This document shows, piece after piece, positions 1 through 9,102 of a stretch of DNA of 35,330 nucleotides. The position numbers and the translations under genes are program-made. Every line of letters begins with the position of its first letter. Position 1 is the stretch's first letter. The notes under the pieces were generated by a model. The model was not told where the DNA came from. It saw only the letters and a program-made list of their open reading frames with translations, and did not search any database. Source of the stretch: Ferruginibacter sp. (GTDB lineage Bacteria; Bacteroidota; Bacteroidia; Chitinophagales; Chitinophagaceae). The stretch is taken from NCBI GenBank assembly GCA_025352625.1, contig JANXSR010000251.1:1-35330 (forward strand), given 5' to 3'.

Positions 1-95
1 ACAAAACAAAGTTTCCTGATTAAATTTTCCCAATCGTTTTATTAAACCAATTAAAAATATTAGCCTATTTTTATTGCAACAAAAATGAATTTATT

Positions 96-554
96 ATGTC
101 GTTGCCCAATATTTTCACCAAAGAAATTGCTGATAACATTATTGAAAGAATTAATCATTTAACTGTTGAGCGTAAGCCTCAATGGGGTACAATGAACGTG
201 GCTCAAATGCTTGCCCACTGCAATGTTTCGTACGAAATGATTTATGAAAATATTCATCCTAAACCAAACCCCTTTTTCAAATTCATTTTAAAAGCACTTG
301 TAAAAAGTAAAGTTGTTGGAGAAGCACCGTACCCACATAATAGTAGAACCGCACCACAGTTTATTATTAAAGAGACTAAGAATTTTGAAACAGAAAAACA
401 ACGCCTGATTGATTATATCAACAAGACGCAAAAATTGGGTGAAAATTATTTTGATAATAAAGAATCCCATTCGTTTGGTAAACTCAAAAAGACAGAATGG
501 AATAATATGCTGTATAAACATTTACAGCATCACCTGTCGCAATTTGCAGTGTAA
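96..554 (+). CDS. DUF1569 (DinB-like) protein
   Basis: A 152-residue soluble protein that matches the DUF1569 family, a branch of the DinB/YfiT-like four-helix-bundle superfamily. The diagnostic pieces are WGTMNVAQMLAHC near residues 30-42 and the C-terminal SFGKL..EWNNMLYKHLQHHLSQFAV segment. The histidines in MLAHC and KHLQHH sit where DinB-fold proteins bind a divalent metal. Family members are poorly characterised, so no reaction is assigned. There is no signal peptide or membrane segment, so it is probably cytoplasmic. The ATG at 96 is preferred over the out-of-frame ATG at 85 because it opens directly into the family's N-terminus. It is followed 39 bases later by a lipoprotein gene on the same strand. 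The family call is confident; the function is unknown. Confidence 0.8.
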   Translation: MSLPNIFTKEIADNIIERINHLTVERKPQWGTMNVAQMLAHCNVSYEMIYENIHPKPNPFFKFILKALVKSKVVGEAPYPHNSRTAPQFIIKETKNFETEKQRLIDYINKTQKLGENYFDNKESHSFGKLKKTEWNNMLYKHLQHHLSQFAV

Positions 555-593
555 TAAAAATTTCTTCCCCATATAAGCAGCCTTAGATTAAGC

Positions 594-1487
594 ATGACCA
601 AATACCAAAGAATTAAGCTCTTAACATTTACTATTTCATTATTATCTATATTTCTACTTGCGGGTTGTAAAAATAGCAATGAACATAAAAAAGAAAAGTT
701 GTCAGCAAGAGACTACATTACAGTTGGGGAAATGATGGACACAATTAAACCTCCATATATAGTTGATGTTTCAAACGGCGACAAACGGATTGTATTTATT
801 GGCTGCGACCATAATAATGACAGTACCCATCCACAATTTAAAATAATTGAAAAATATGCAAAGGAACTTCGCCCACAAATTTCCTTTAATGAAGGTGGTC
901 AAATTGCAGATAGTATCCATTACGCATCGGTAAATGATGGTGCTGCAAAAGATGGCGAAACCGGAGTGCTTAAATACTGTGCAGATAAGCTGCAAATTAA
1001 AATGATGAATGGGGACATCTCATTTAAAACAGAATGGCCCCTCACATTAAAAAGTCATTCAAAAGAGGAACTCTATATTTATTATGTGATGGAGCGTTTT
1101 GTTATTCCGCATAAATATGGTGCGTACGGTAACAAATTGATAGATTCCATTTTTGCTCAAACCACCGTCCCCTATTTATTAAAAAACAATTTTCCATTAT
1201 CCCCTGCCGAACAAAGTTTTACTTATTTTAAATCATTGTATAAAAAAAACCTGCAAAAAGATTTTGACAGTACCAACCCCGATATTGAAGCATTTGATTA
1301 CGTTAATGACAGTTGTAAATTTTGTGCTGTAGGCCGTACTTCTAAAATGGTAAGAGACAGTATGTTGATAGGTAAAATTGAAACGGCATTAAAAACAAAT
1401 AACCGGATATTGGTAACATTCGGTCATGGACATGCGTTGGCTTTAGAGCCCGTGTTAAAACAATTATTGATGAAAAAAAATGATTGA
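594..1487 (+). CDS. Lipoprotein of unknown function
   Basis: A 297-residue predicted lipoprotein. A hydrophobic N-terminus (residues about 8-22) ends in the lipobox LLAGC, with Cys25 as the likely lipidated residue. The mature part has two conserved-looking patches: VFIGCDHNNDSTHPQF near residues 67-82, and ILVTFGHGHALALEPVL near the C-terminus. The spacing of the early histidine/acid patch and the late GHGHA patch recalls TraB/TIKI-type metalloprotein folds, but that is only a visual resemblance. The region around residues 88-97 (ISFNEGGQI) might contribute an acidic ligand. It is co-directional with the DUF1569 gene and convergent with the esterase/propeller gene, which ends 4 bases further on. 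It is a real gene by length and lipobox; the function is not recognised. Confidence 0.7.
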   Translation: MTKYQRIKLLTFTISLLSIFLLAGCKNSNEHKKEKLSARDYITVGEMMDTIKPPYIVDVSNGDKRIVFIGCDHNNDSTHPQFKIIEKYAKELRPQISFNEGGQIADSIHYASVNDGAAKDGETGVLKYCADKLQIKMMNGDISFKTEWPLTLKSHSKEELYIYYVMERFVIPHKYGAYGNKLIDSIFAQTTVPYLLKNNFPLSPAEQSFTYFKSLYKKNLQKDFDSTNPDIEAFDYVNDSCKFCAVGRTSKMVRDSMLIGKIETALKTNNRILVTFGHGHALALEPVLKQLLMKKND

Positions 1488-1490
1488 AAT

Positions 1491-3245
1491 TTACAAATTA
1501 GGAGTTTTCGGCTTATGAGGTGTTTCAAAAGGATTGACTCCTCTAACTTTCAATTTTCTCCGGTAAACCTTGTCTCTGCTCGAAACATATAAAATATTAA
1601 AATCGGCACCGCCAAAACAACAGTTAGAAGCTTGTCCTCCGGGAATTGGTATAATAGCATTTACACGCCCTAACTGATCAAGCACCTGAATACCCAGTCG
1701 TGATGCAACATACACTCTCCCTGCGGTGTCGCATTTAATACCATCGGACCATGCGTTTCCTGCATCATCAGGCACATGCAAGCAGCCATAGCGTTGTTTA
1801 TTTGCCAGTGTTCCATCTGGGTTAATTGAATAAATCCAAACCCATTTTGATGCAGATTCTGTAACATACAACTGTGTTTGATCTGGCGTAAGCGCAAGGC
1901 CATTGGCAAATTTTATTCCTTCATCAACCACCATTTTTTTTCCGTTGGGTCTAATTAAAAATAACTTACTCGGCTTTTCTGTACCATCAGGCGAAGTAAC
2001 ATATACATTACCATTATTAGCAACCACCAGATCGTTACCTGAAATTGAATCTGCTACAATGGTTTCTTTTTCATTTGCATCATAACTAATAATTTGCTTT
2101 GTTCCTCCTGCTGCCACATAGCGTTTTCCGTCCGTACTAAAAGCTGTACCACTTGCATTTTTGGCATTTATTGGTAAGGTCACTAATTTCCCATCAGGTG
2201 TTATTTTATAGGTTTTCGAATTGGGGATATCCTGAAAAAAAACAGTGCCGCTTGCATTTGCTGCTGTGCCTTCGGTAAAAGTATAGCCCTCCCCTGCCAA
2301 CTCCCAATCCTGCCCTGGTATAAGTATATCACTCAGGTACTGGTTCTTTGTTAAACCCGTTGTTACGGGCCTGGGCCAATCTTTCCAAAGCCAACGCATG
2401 GCCGCAGGAAAGATCGATGTACCCTGATTACCGTTGTGCCCATCGGCTCCCCAAATATGGTTTAATTCATATCCTGAAAAGCTTAGTGCCCGTTCCATTG
2501 TTTCATTAGCCTTCCACCAATCACCGGCATAAATATTCAGGTCATTGGTACCATCCTGTAAAAAAATACGCAGCGGTTTAGGTTCGTATTTTCTTATTAA
2601 TGTTGAATAGCTATCTGCCCCACGAAGGCCAACATAAGTACCGATGGCACTAAACACACGGGAGAAATCTTTTGGCCTTTCCCATGCAGCAGTAAAAGCA
2701 CAAACTGCACCACTGCTCGATCCGCCAATGGCACGGTCATTGCCATTCTTTGATAAATGTATTATGCGGCCATCGGTTGTTTTTTTCTTCTCCACTTCCG
2801 GTAAAATTTCTTCCAGAATAAAACGTGCATAAGCATCTCCCAAACCATCATATTCAAAGCTGCGGTTAAAACGATCGTTCGCTGTTGCAGCGTTGGTGGC
2901 CAACACACGGCCCGGCATAACAAATACACCAATGGTTACAGGCATTTCATTTTTGTAAATCAGGTTGTCAAAAACTATTGGAGCTTTCCATTGAATACCA
3001 TCCTGGTTTACATATACACAGGCTGGTTTTTCAGGACGGTACTGCGCAGGCACATATACCCAGCATTCCCTCCAGGTGCCCGGAAAAATGGTTGAATGCT
3101 CAAAAGTAAATTTTAAAATTTCACCCTTGGGCACAGCGGCTTGTTCAACAGAAGCTGAATCCACTTCATATTTTTCTACAGGTGCCTGGCTAAAAACCAT
3201 GCAGTGCAAAAGGGAGATGGATATAAAGAGCAATAATTTTTTCAT
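1491..3245 (-). CDS. Secreted esterase fused to SMP-30-like beta-propeller
   Basis: A 584-residue exported two-domain protein. Residues 1-20 form a signal peptide ending near FSQA. Residues about 40-285 resemble the esterase D/enterochelin-esterase (IroE/Fes) alpha/beta hydrolase family: the nucleophile is Ser177 in GGSSSG, the acid lies in LQDGTNDLN, and the histidine lies in GADGHNG. Residues about 300-565 form an SMP-30/gluconolactonase-type six-bladed propeller, with blade motifs such as FANGLALTPD, AWSDGIKCDTAGRVYVAS and NCCFGGADFNILYVSS. Such fusions occur in Bacteroidota, where they are often annotated as gluconolactonase. The substrate cannot be read from the sequence; a secreted sugar-ester or lactone hydrolase is plausible. 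The gene stands alone on its strand, convergent with the lipoprotein gene and divergent from the beta-lactamase-like gene. Confidence 0.83.
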   Translation of the reverse strand: MKKLLLFISISLLHCMVFSQAPVEKYEVDSASVEQAAVPKGEILKFTFEHSTIFPGTWRECWVYVPAQYRPEKPACVYVNQDGIQWKAPIVFDNLIYKNEMPVTIGVFVMPGRVLATNAATANDRFNRSFEYDGLGDAYARFILEEILPEVEKKKTTDGRIIHLSKNGNDRAIGGSSSGAVCAFTAAWERPKDFSRVFSAIGTYVGLRGADSYSTLIRKYEPKPLRIFLQDGTNDLNIYAGDWWKANETMERALSFSGYELNHIWGADGHNGNQGTSIFPAAMRWLWKDWPRPVTTGLTKNQYLSDILIPGQDWELAGEGYTFTEGTAANASGTVFFQDIPNSKTYKITPDGKLVTLPINAKNASGTAFSTDGKRYVAAGGTKQIISYDANEKETIVADSISGNDLVVANNGNVYVTSPDGTEKPSKLFLIRPNGKKMVVDEGIKFANGLALTPDQTQLYVTESASKWVWIYSINPDGTLANKQRYGCLHVPDDAGNAWSDGIKCDTAGRVYVASRLGIQVLDQLGRVNAIIPIPGGQASNCCFGGADFNILYVSSRDKVYRRKLKVRGVNPFETPHKPKTPNL

Positions 3246-3429
3246 GGAAATTTATTTTAAAGTTCTGCTTTCTTTCTTTAACTATTACTATTGGAGATGA
3301 TAAGATTTTAAATTATACCTAAGACAAGTATCACCCATATAAAATTGCCAGTAGTTTTACAAATCGTAACAATAAAAAGCAATTTAATTGATGGTATAAA
3401 ATCATACCTTCAAAGCAACAATAAAATGT

Positions 3430-4320
3430 ATGAAACAAAAACTATTATATCTGTGTTTATTATTTCCCGTAATTGCTATAGCTCAGAAGACAGATAAAAA
3501 ATTACAGCTGCAAATTGAAAATCTTGTAAAGGGATTTAAGGGTGATGTTGGAATTTATGTACATGATCTGAAACACAATAAAATAGTTGCTATCAATGCA
3601 GATACTATTTTTCCTACGGCCAGCATTGTTAAAATTTCAATTCTTGCCGGCATTATGGACAAGTTGGAGAAAGGCGATTTACAATATCACCAACAACTTA
3701 TTTATAAAGATTCTTTGTTGTATGCAGGAGAAGATATTTTAGGTTCTTATAAAGACAGTGAAAAAATTGAGCTAAGTAAAGTAATTATGTTGATGTTAAC
3801 CACCAGTGACAATACAGCCAGCCTTTGGCTACAGTCGCTTGCCGGAGGAGGAATTCGTATTAATAAAATACTGGACAGTATTGGCTTTGCAAGCACAAGA
3901 GTAAATAGCAGAACACCGGGCAGAGAGCAAAACAGGAATATCTATGGCTGGGGACAAACAACTCCACGTGAAATGGAAACCTTCATGGAAAGAATTGTGA
4001 ATGGCACTATTTTAAGTGTTACTGCCAGTGAAAAAATGTTGCGCCTGTTAGGCCGCCAATATTGGGACGAAGAAGCTATCAGCCAGGTGCCTCCGGGAAT
4101 TTTTATTGCCGATAAAAATGGAGCAGTGGATGCAAGTCGCAGTGAAGTAATGTATGTAAACAGCAAAAAGAATCCATACATCTTAAGTGTATTTACAAAG
4201 AACAATCAAGATGTAACCTGGGATCATACCAATGAAGCATGGATACTTACCCGCAAACTATCAGCGTTGTTATGGAAATATTTTAATCCAGATTCTAAAT
4301 GGGTTGGTGCATCAAATTAA
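3430..4320 (+). CDS. Class A beta-lactamase-like serine hydrolase
   Basis: A 296-residue exported protein with signal peptide (residues 1-18, cleavage near AIA-Q) and the penicillin-binding/class A beta-lactamase fold. The active-site motifs are in order: Ser65-x-x-Lys68 (SIVK), Ser126-Asp127-Asn128 (SDN), a candidate general base Glu166 in TPGREQNRN, and Lys229-Asn230-Gly231 in place of the usual KTG. The segment YGWGQTTPREM matches the omega-loop and TTP region of class A enzymes. The length is typical (about 290). The KNG substitution and unusual omega loop place it among the 'class A beta-lactamase-related serine hydrolases', so penicillin hydrolysis is not assured; it could be a peptidase or esterase. 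Its stop codon overlaps that of the convergent alpha/beta hydrolase over 4317-4320. Confidence 0.87.
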   Translation: MKQKLLYLCLLFPVIAIAQKTDKKLQLQIENLVKGFKGDVGIYVHDLKHNKIVAINADTIFPTASIVKISILAGIMDKLEKGDLQYHQQLIYKDSLLYAGEDILGSYKDSEKIELSKVIMLMLTTSDNTASLWLQSLAGGGIRINKILDSIGFASTRVNSRTPGREQNRNIYGWGQTTPREMETFMERIVNGTILSVTASEKMLRLLGRQYWDEEAISQVPPGIFIADKNGAVDASRSEVMYVNSKKNPYILSVFTKNNQDVTWDHTNEAWILTRKLSALLWKYFNPDSKWVGASN

Positions 4321-5174
4321 CAAGTAGCAGATTTTAAAAAACGAATACTTGCCTGCACTACCGAATTCATTGCCGGCGAAAGCTGTTCGGAAATCCATGG
4401 ATGTTTTCGGCCAAATACATGATCGCTTTCAACTGTAAATAATTGGGCTGAGGGCTGCCAGTTTTTTAAATCGTATGCTTTTTCCAAGGGTACTGAGGTA
4501 TCATTGGTGCCATGGCAAATTAAAATTGGAATTTGAAGACTCCTGATAGCTTTCTGAATGTTTAACTTTTCAGCGTTTTGAATAAAATCTTCATGCAACT
4601 GGTAATACATTGGCATCTCTTGTTTGGTGCGGCCGTTAGTATAGTATTGAACACCCGTATTTTTCCATTCCTCTATTTTTTCAAAAGGCCAGTTGCCCCA
4701 TGGAGTTTTGCATTCGCTGATGGCTGCCCAGGTAATTAATTTATTTACTCTTGTATCATTTGCAGCCTCCAGTATCGCAATGCCTCCACCCATGCTATGA
4801 CCAATCAAACAAATTTGATTGCGATCTATTACAGCACTAAATTGATTTAACGGATTGCAAACCCAGTCAATAACCAGCCGGAAATCTTTCAATTCTGTTG
4901 AATAATTATTATTACCAAATGCCACCAGGTTATTGAAATCGGCCGGATGTTCCGGTGTGGTGCCATTGTGTGAAAAATTAAATTTAACCAGCACGAATCC
5001 TTCACCTGCAAATTCACTGGCTATCAAATCAAAATTACCCCAGTCTTTAAAACCACTGAACCCATGTGCATAGATCACTACCGGTTTGCAAAGGTGATCT
5101 TCTTTAAAAAATATATCCAATACAATAGGCAATTTATTAGCTCCGGCAATTGCGATATTCTTTATGCGTTGCAT
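4317..5174 (-). CDS. Alpha/beta hydrolase (serine hydrolase)
   Basis: A 285-residue cytoplasmic alpha/beta hydrolase. The nucleophile elbow is GHSMGG with Ser127. The oxyanion region is YAHGFSGFKDW near residues 35-45. The acid probably lies in CHGTNDTSVP and the histidine in VESDHVFG near residue 255. The layout resembles dienelactone-hydrolase/prolyl-oligopeptidase-like single-domain esterases, often annotated only as alpha/beta hydrolase. There is no signal peptide. It is transcribed away from the MORN-repeat gene and its terminator end overlaps the beta-lactamase-like gene by four bases. The substrate is unknown. Confidence 0.85.
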   Translation of the reverse strand: MQRIKNIAIAGANKLPIVLDIFFKEDHLCKPVVIYAHGFSGFKDWGNFDLIASEFAGEGFVLVKFNFSHNGTTPEHPADFNNLVAFGNNNYSTELKDFRLVIDWVCNPLNQFSAVIDRNQICLIGHSMGGGIAILEAANDTRVNKLITWAAISECKTPWGNWPFEKIEEWKNTGVQYYTNGRTKQEMPMYYQLHEDFIQNAEKLNIQKAIRSLQIPILICHGTNDTSVPLEKAYDLKNWQPSAQLFTVESDHVFGRKHPWISEQLSPAMNSVVQASIRFLKSATC

Positions 5175-5315
5175 ATTTTAAAATTAGTTTATTTTATTTC
5201 CCTTGTTAAAGAAATATAGATTAAAACTAAGAATGGATTAAAGCGTACTTTTATAATCGAATCAATTGCAACTAAAATTTAACCGATTCTTTGTACAGTA
5301 TAATGTAATCATCTT

Positions 5316-6044
5316 ATGAAAAAAAACTTCCCGGCACTTATTTTAATTTTATTGATGATTACAAATTTTGCATATGCCCAAGACAACAGCAAAACTTGCA
5401 AAGTTTTTACAGTAAACCTTAGTGGCAGCTATAAAGGAGATTGCAAAAATGGTGTTGCAGAGGGCCAGGGAGAAGCGACAGGATTACAGCGTTATAATGG
5501 CAGTTTTAAAGATGGACAACCCAATGGCGCAGGCGTTTATTATTATGATGACAGTACCTATCATGCTGGCTTTTTTCTTAATGGACAAAAAGAAGGAAAA
5601 GGTGAAACACATTATATACGTAATGGAAAACAGGATAGTATTTTAAAAGGATATTGGAGTGGTAATGTGTTTAGGGGTAAAAAATATACTACTTACGCAT
5701 TTAATGGCGGTACTTTTTTTGACAGGTATGAAATCACGGCATCACCCCAAAGTGGCCGTACCATTAGTTTTGAAATATCAACTACTTCTGGTTCACCAAC
5801 TGGCGTCCCATCCGATTTTCAGGGTAAACCCGGCTACGTGTTGAGGCTGGAAGATCTTAATGCTGGTAACACTTCCATTGTAAGATTACTTTCAACACTA
5901 GAAACTCCAACAAAGTTTCACGTAACTTATGACATTGAAACTTTTCCTGTGGTTTTATATGGCACCATGTCTAATGGAGACGTTTTTAAACTGGAGCTTT
6001 TTAAGCCAGCCAGCTGGAATGTCCGTCTTTATACAAATAAATAA
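5316..6044 (+). CDS. Secreted MORN-repeat protein
   Basis: A 242-residue protein with an N-terminal signal peptide (residues 1-21, ending FAYA-Q). It carries about three MORN repeats (residues about 37-110): GSYKGDCKNGVAEGQGE, YNGSFKDGQPNGAGVYYY and YHAGFFLNGQKEGKGE, with a weaker one at GYWSGNVFRGKKY. MORN repeats bind lipids or proteins or act as structural hairpins. The C-terminal half (about 130-242) is beta-rich and unrecognised. It is a single gene between a divergent hydrolase and a convergent BLUF gene. The repeat assignment is clear; the role, probably in the periplasm or at the cell surface, is unknown. Confidence 0.8.
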   Translation: MKKNFPALILILLMITNFAYAQDNSKTCKVFTVNLSGSYKGDCKNGVAEGQGEATGLQRYNGSFKDGQPNGAGVYYYDDSTYHAGFFLNGQKEGKGETHYIRNGKQDSILKGYWSGNVFRGKKYTTYAFNGGTFFDRYEITASPQSGRTISFEISTTSGSPTGVPSDFQGKPGYVLRLEDLNAGNTSIVRLLSTLETPTKFHVTYDIETFPVVLYGTMSNGDVFKLELFKPASWNVRLYTNK

Positions 6045-6218
6045 AAAAATCTTTCAAACACACCGCAATTAATTGTTTGTAAAATAATATGTACAGGCAG
6101 GTGTTTAAAAAAGCATTCGCTAATTACCCGATTATTCTTATTTTTATTATTCAACCACTATTCATTTTTTGGAAAAAAAATAGTAGTTGATATGGTATGC
6201 ACTTTATTATAAAATCAT

Positions 6219-6647
6219 TTACTTTTCTTCTAAAAGTAGTGTAGATATGTACCAAAAAAATTTTGATGCATCGGTAGGCTTTTCAGCCAATTGAGATAGC
6301 GCTAAAAAATTTAATTTAAATAGTAATTCACTCAAATTTTCAGCAGCTGCAGTAGTTGGTTTATAATAAGCCATACTCCAGTTTTTAAAACTTCTGGCCG
6401 CTATGTTATCTTGTATCACAATTATTAAATTGTTATGTCTTTTATCGCTCTCTATTTTAGCATACAATTTTTTTACTGCCTCCTCTTCCCCTTCTATCAA
6501 TTGTACAAATTCATTATTGTGGTATAGAAGACATCCGGTAATTTCATTTTTAGAATTAAAATCCCTGGAGTTTTCCAGTATACTCAAAATATCATTTTCA
6601 CTTAAATCGGGGCTGGCAGTAGAATAATATATCAATTCAAACATCAT
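6219..6647 (-). CDS. Stand-alone BLUF-domain blue-light photoreceptor
   Basis: A 142-residue protein that is almost entirely one BLUF domain, which binds FAD and senses blue light. The photocycle residues are all present: Tyr7 (LIYYS), Asn31 (RDFNSKN-EITG), Gln49 (EFVQLIEG), and the Trp90/Met92 pair in FKNWSMAY. The ITGCLLYHNNEFVQLIEGEE block is the family hallmark. About 45 residues follow the domain, as in PixD/Slr1694-type short BLUF proteins, which signal by oligomer changes and partner binding and have no output domain. It lies 76 bases downstream of the nuclease-fold gene on the same strand, so the two may be co-transcribed. The family call is strong; the partner is unknown. Confidence 0.92.
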   Translation of the reverse strand: MMFELIYYSTASPDLSENDILSILENSRDFNSKNEITGCLLYHNNEFVQLIEGEEEAVKKLYAKIESDKRHNNLIIVIQDNIAARSFKNWSMAYYKPTTAAAENLSELLFKLNFLALSQLAEKPTDASKFFWYISTLLLEEK

Positions 6648-6723
6648 TTTTTGTGTATTTTATTAGGATAAGAATTTTTAAGTAAGAGTGTGCGCTTCTT
6701 TAATCATCTAAAACTATAGAAAC

Positions 6724-7761
6724 TTACCAGGTTGTTATTTTTTCGCCATTTGAATTTATGAGTGTACCCGGCTTTTCCTGAAAAACAAACTCTTCAGGGT
6801 TTTTAAGAATTTTATTATCAATGGAAATAAAATCATCTAAAGCATACACCTTAGATGCGGTTGGGCCATTTGTTAAAAAATCATTTAATAAAATTAACTG
6901 GTCGGGCGATTTTTTCAACTGAGCTTTAAAGCTTGTGCCCGCAGAAATCACTTTGGCTTTTTTAGCTACCATCCATGCAACCTGTCTGCGGTATATTTTG
7001 GGCATAATAGTTTTCCCTTTATCTTCTCCTACCATAAAATTTTGTATAGTACCAGGCCTGCGGTAAATTAAATCCCAGTTAAATGTTGAAGCTGCTTTTG
7101 ATATAGATTTACTCGTCCTTCCTTTTATTTTCTTTCCTTTTACCCATGCCTTCAAAAAAGTATCAATTTCCTCATTCGACATACTGGTATAAAATGCAGG
7201 GCTACACCACCCATTTTCTACCAGCCAGGTATTGATATCCCTATCTCCATTTACTACAATATTTCCTATAAACCTGCCATAAGTATCTACCACTTCAAAC
7301 GGTTTATCAACTTCAGATTCAAAAACTACCACTACCACTCCATTATTAGTAAACTGTTTAAGGTGGTTAAACAAACCAACTGTTGCGCTCTCTGCAAAAC
7401 ACTGCCGTCTTTCTACATTAAGTGTATTAAAAGCTGCTCTTTGCGCAGGAGTTATATCTGGCTTGTTTTTTAAAGGTGCTGCTTTATAATGTAATTCGGG
7501 TGCATCCACACCTTGTAATCTTACAGTAATGGTTTGCACGCCATCTCTTTTGCTTGTTTTTATCACCGGCGTGGAAATGGACCCCCGTGAAACAGCATCT
7601 TTAAAAACAAAAGTATTATTAAATACAGTTGCTCCGGTTTCCCTGTATTCAAAGGAATTATCGCCTACTGTTAACTTAATTTTTGTAGTATCAGCATCCG
7701 AGTCGTTGATTGGCCAAAACTGCTCCAGTTCTATAACGCCTGTTATTCTTAAAGTTCCCAT
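6724..7761 (-). CDS. Staphylococcal-nuclease-fold protein with N- and C-terminal extensions
   Basis: A 345-residue protein with a central SNase domain (residues about 75-190). The catalytic set matches thermonuclease: Arg81, Asp86 and Glu89 in RLQGVDAPEL, and Arg163 in YGRFIGN. The motif DINTWLVENGWCSPAFY is the usual SNase C-terminal helix. Classical SNases are exported, but no signal peptide is visible here. The N-terminus (about 75 residues, MGTLRITGVIELEQFWP...) and the C-terminal 120 residues are unassigned beta- and lysine-rich extensions. Calcium-dependent phosphodiesterase activity is plausible because all key residues are kept. It is probably co-transcribed with the downstream BLUF gene. 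Confidence 0.82.
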   Translation of the reverse strand: MGTLRITGVIELEQFWPINDSDADTTKIKLTVGDNSFEYRETGATVFNNTFVFKDAVSRGSISTPVIKTSKRDGVQTITVRLQGVDAPELHYKAAPLKNKPDITPAQRAAFNTLNVERRQCFAESATVGLFNHLKQFTNNGVVVVVFESEVDKPFEVVDTYGRFIGNIVVNGDRDINTWLVENGWCSPAFYTSMSNEEIDTFLKAWVKGKKIKGRTSKSISKAASTFNWDLIYRRPGTIQNFMVGEDKGKTIMPKIYRRQVAWMVAKKAKVISAGTSFKAQLKKSPDQLILLNDFLTNGPTASKVYALDDFISIDNKILKNPEEFVFQEKPGTLINSNGEKITTW

Positions 7762-8193
7762 AAATATATTTTTACATTTTCAATAAAACTATTTGTAAAA
7801 GAATTTTTATAACCGGTATCGCAGGAATTTGTAAAAGGATTTTTTTATATACTCAACATGACATCAACAAAAACGTTGCATAAAAGATAATACATTTTTC
7901 AAAAAAAAGGTAATTATTTGCAATTAAAAATTCTGACAATCTTATTGCAATTAACAACTTTATAAAAGCAGTTGTTTATTTGCCTGATAACAAATTAATT
8001 GTAACAGAACTGCTGCCATGGTTTTATAAAAAGAACATTTCTTCCAGAGCAGGTGCTTCCGGAATATAAAACACGATACTCTTTAAATTTATCAGATGGA
8101 GATGCTGCATAATTTTAGATCGCAAACAATTTGTATACGATAAAGAACTTACCGGTAATTATTAATGTTAAGTTTGATACTATATTTTAATTT
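7762..8193. other. Gene-free AT-rich stretch
   Basis: About 430 bases between the nuclease-fold gene and the Kelch pseudogene. No convincing reading frame, RNA gene or long dyad was seen. The half next to 8193 may hold further decayed 3' sequence of the Kelch gene, and the half next to 7761 should include the nuclease gene's promoter. Confidence 0.5.
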
Positions 8194-8994
8194 CTAAAAC
8201 CGGGTTCTCCCCGATCCTCCCATATAATAAAGCTTATCATTTAAATTTACCAACGCACCACCACCGCTACCCAAGGGTAATTTATATGGCAGTGTTGACC
8301 ATTGGCCTGTTTTAAAATCATAGCAATCCATTTCTAATACAGTTTGACTAAAAAAATTAAGTTTGTTTTCAGTATCCCGGAAGCTGGTATTTCTTCCACC
8401 AACCACATACAATTTATCTTTTACAACAGCCGCCATTACATAGTCACGGATATGTGGTGCAGCAGCTAAATTATCCCAGGCATCGGTTTGCGGATCGTAC
8501 ACATCAAACATATTATTGGTGCCGCTTGAGCGGCCATGGGTTATGCCTGCTACCAACTATAATTTACCATTGTATACAGCAGCCCCTGTCCTCTTTCTCC
8601 GTTCAGATAATGCCGCTCCTTTTTGCCATACATCTTTTGGGTATCGTACATATAAATATTTGCCATTGGCGTCTGGTTAGAGAAACCTCCATCCGAAAAA
8701 GCATCCAGCACATAAATTTTATTTTCAAAAGGCACTGCCTGAAAATGATGCATAACCACCGGCGACATTGCTTTTACTGCTATTTTTTTGTTTGCGGGTT
8801 TAACATCGCAATGCAGCAGCAGGGCCATCATCACCTATTAAATAAATCATTCCATTAACGGTAGCAAGTTCACACTCACGACGCCCATCAATGCTGTTGG
8901 TTGTTTTTAATACCTGCCATTTACCTGTTTGTTTAATACCTGCCGTAAAAGCAACAGCGGCTAATAAAATACTGTAGGAGATCAATTTTTTCAT
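8194..8994 (-). pseudogene. Kelch-repeat secreted protein, broken by frameshifts and a stop
   Basis: Three overlapping fragments on the minus strand read through as one secreted Kelch-repeat protein. The N-terminal fragment (8994 to about 8805) has a signal peptide (MKKLISYSILLAAVAFTAG) and a first repeat, NGMIYLIG. The middle fragment (about 8815 to 8640) continues with MHHFQAVPFENKIYVLDAF and PMANIYMYDTQK. The last part (about 8635 to 8194) reads WQKGAALSERRKRTGAAVYNGKL, then an in-frame TAG at 8557-8559 where Tyr is expected, then LVAGITHGRSSGTNNMFDVYDP and two more repeats. One frameshift lies near 8802-8814 and another near 8630-8641. The end also looks early, because normal relatives have further blades. 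Three lesions favour a true pseudogene over a sequencing error. Confidence 0.85.
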
Positions 8995-9102
8995 ATTGAT
9001 ATTTTTTTTAATAATTATGCACTTTATTATAAATCAGCATAATTTTAAAACATAACCGGATGCTGGTATTGTCAAAAACTTAATAGATCAAAAAGTACTT
9101 TT

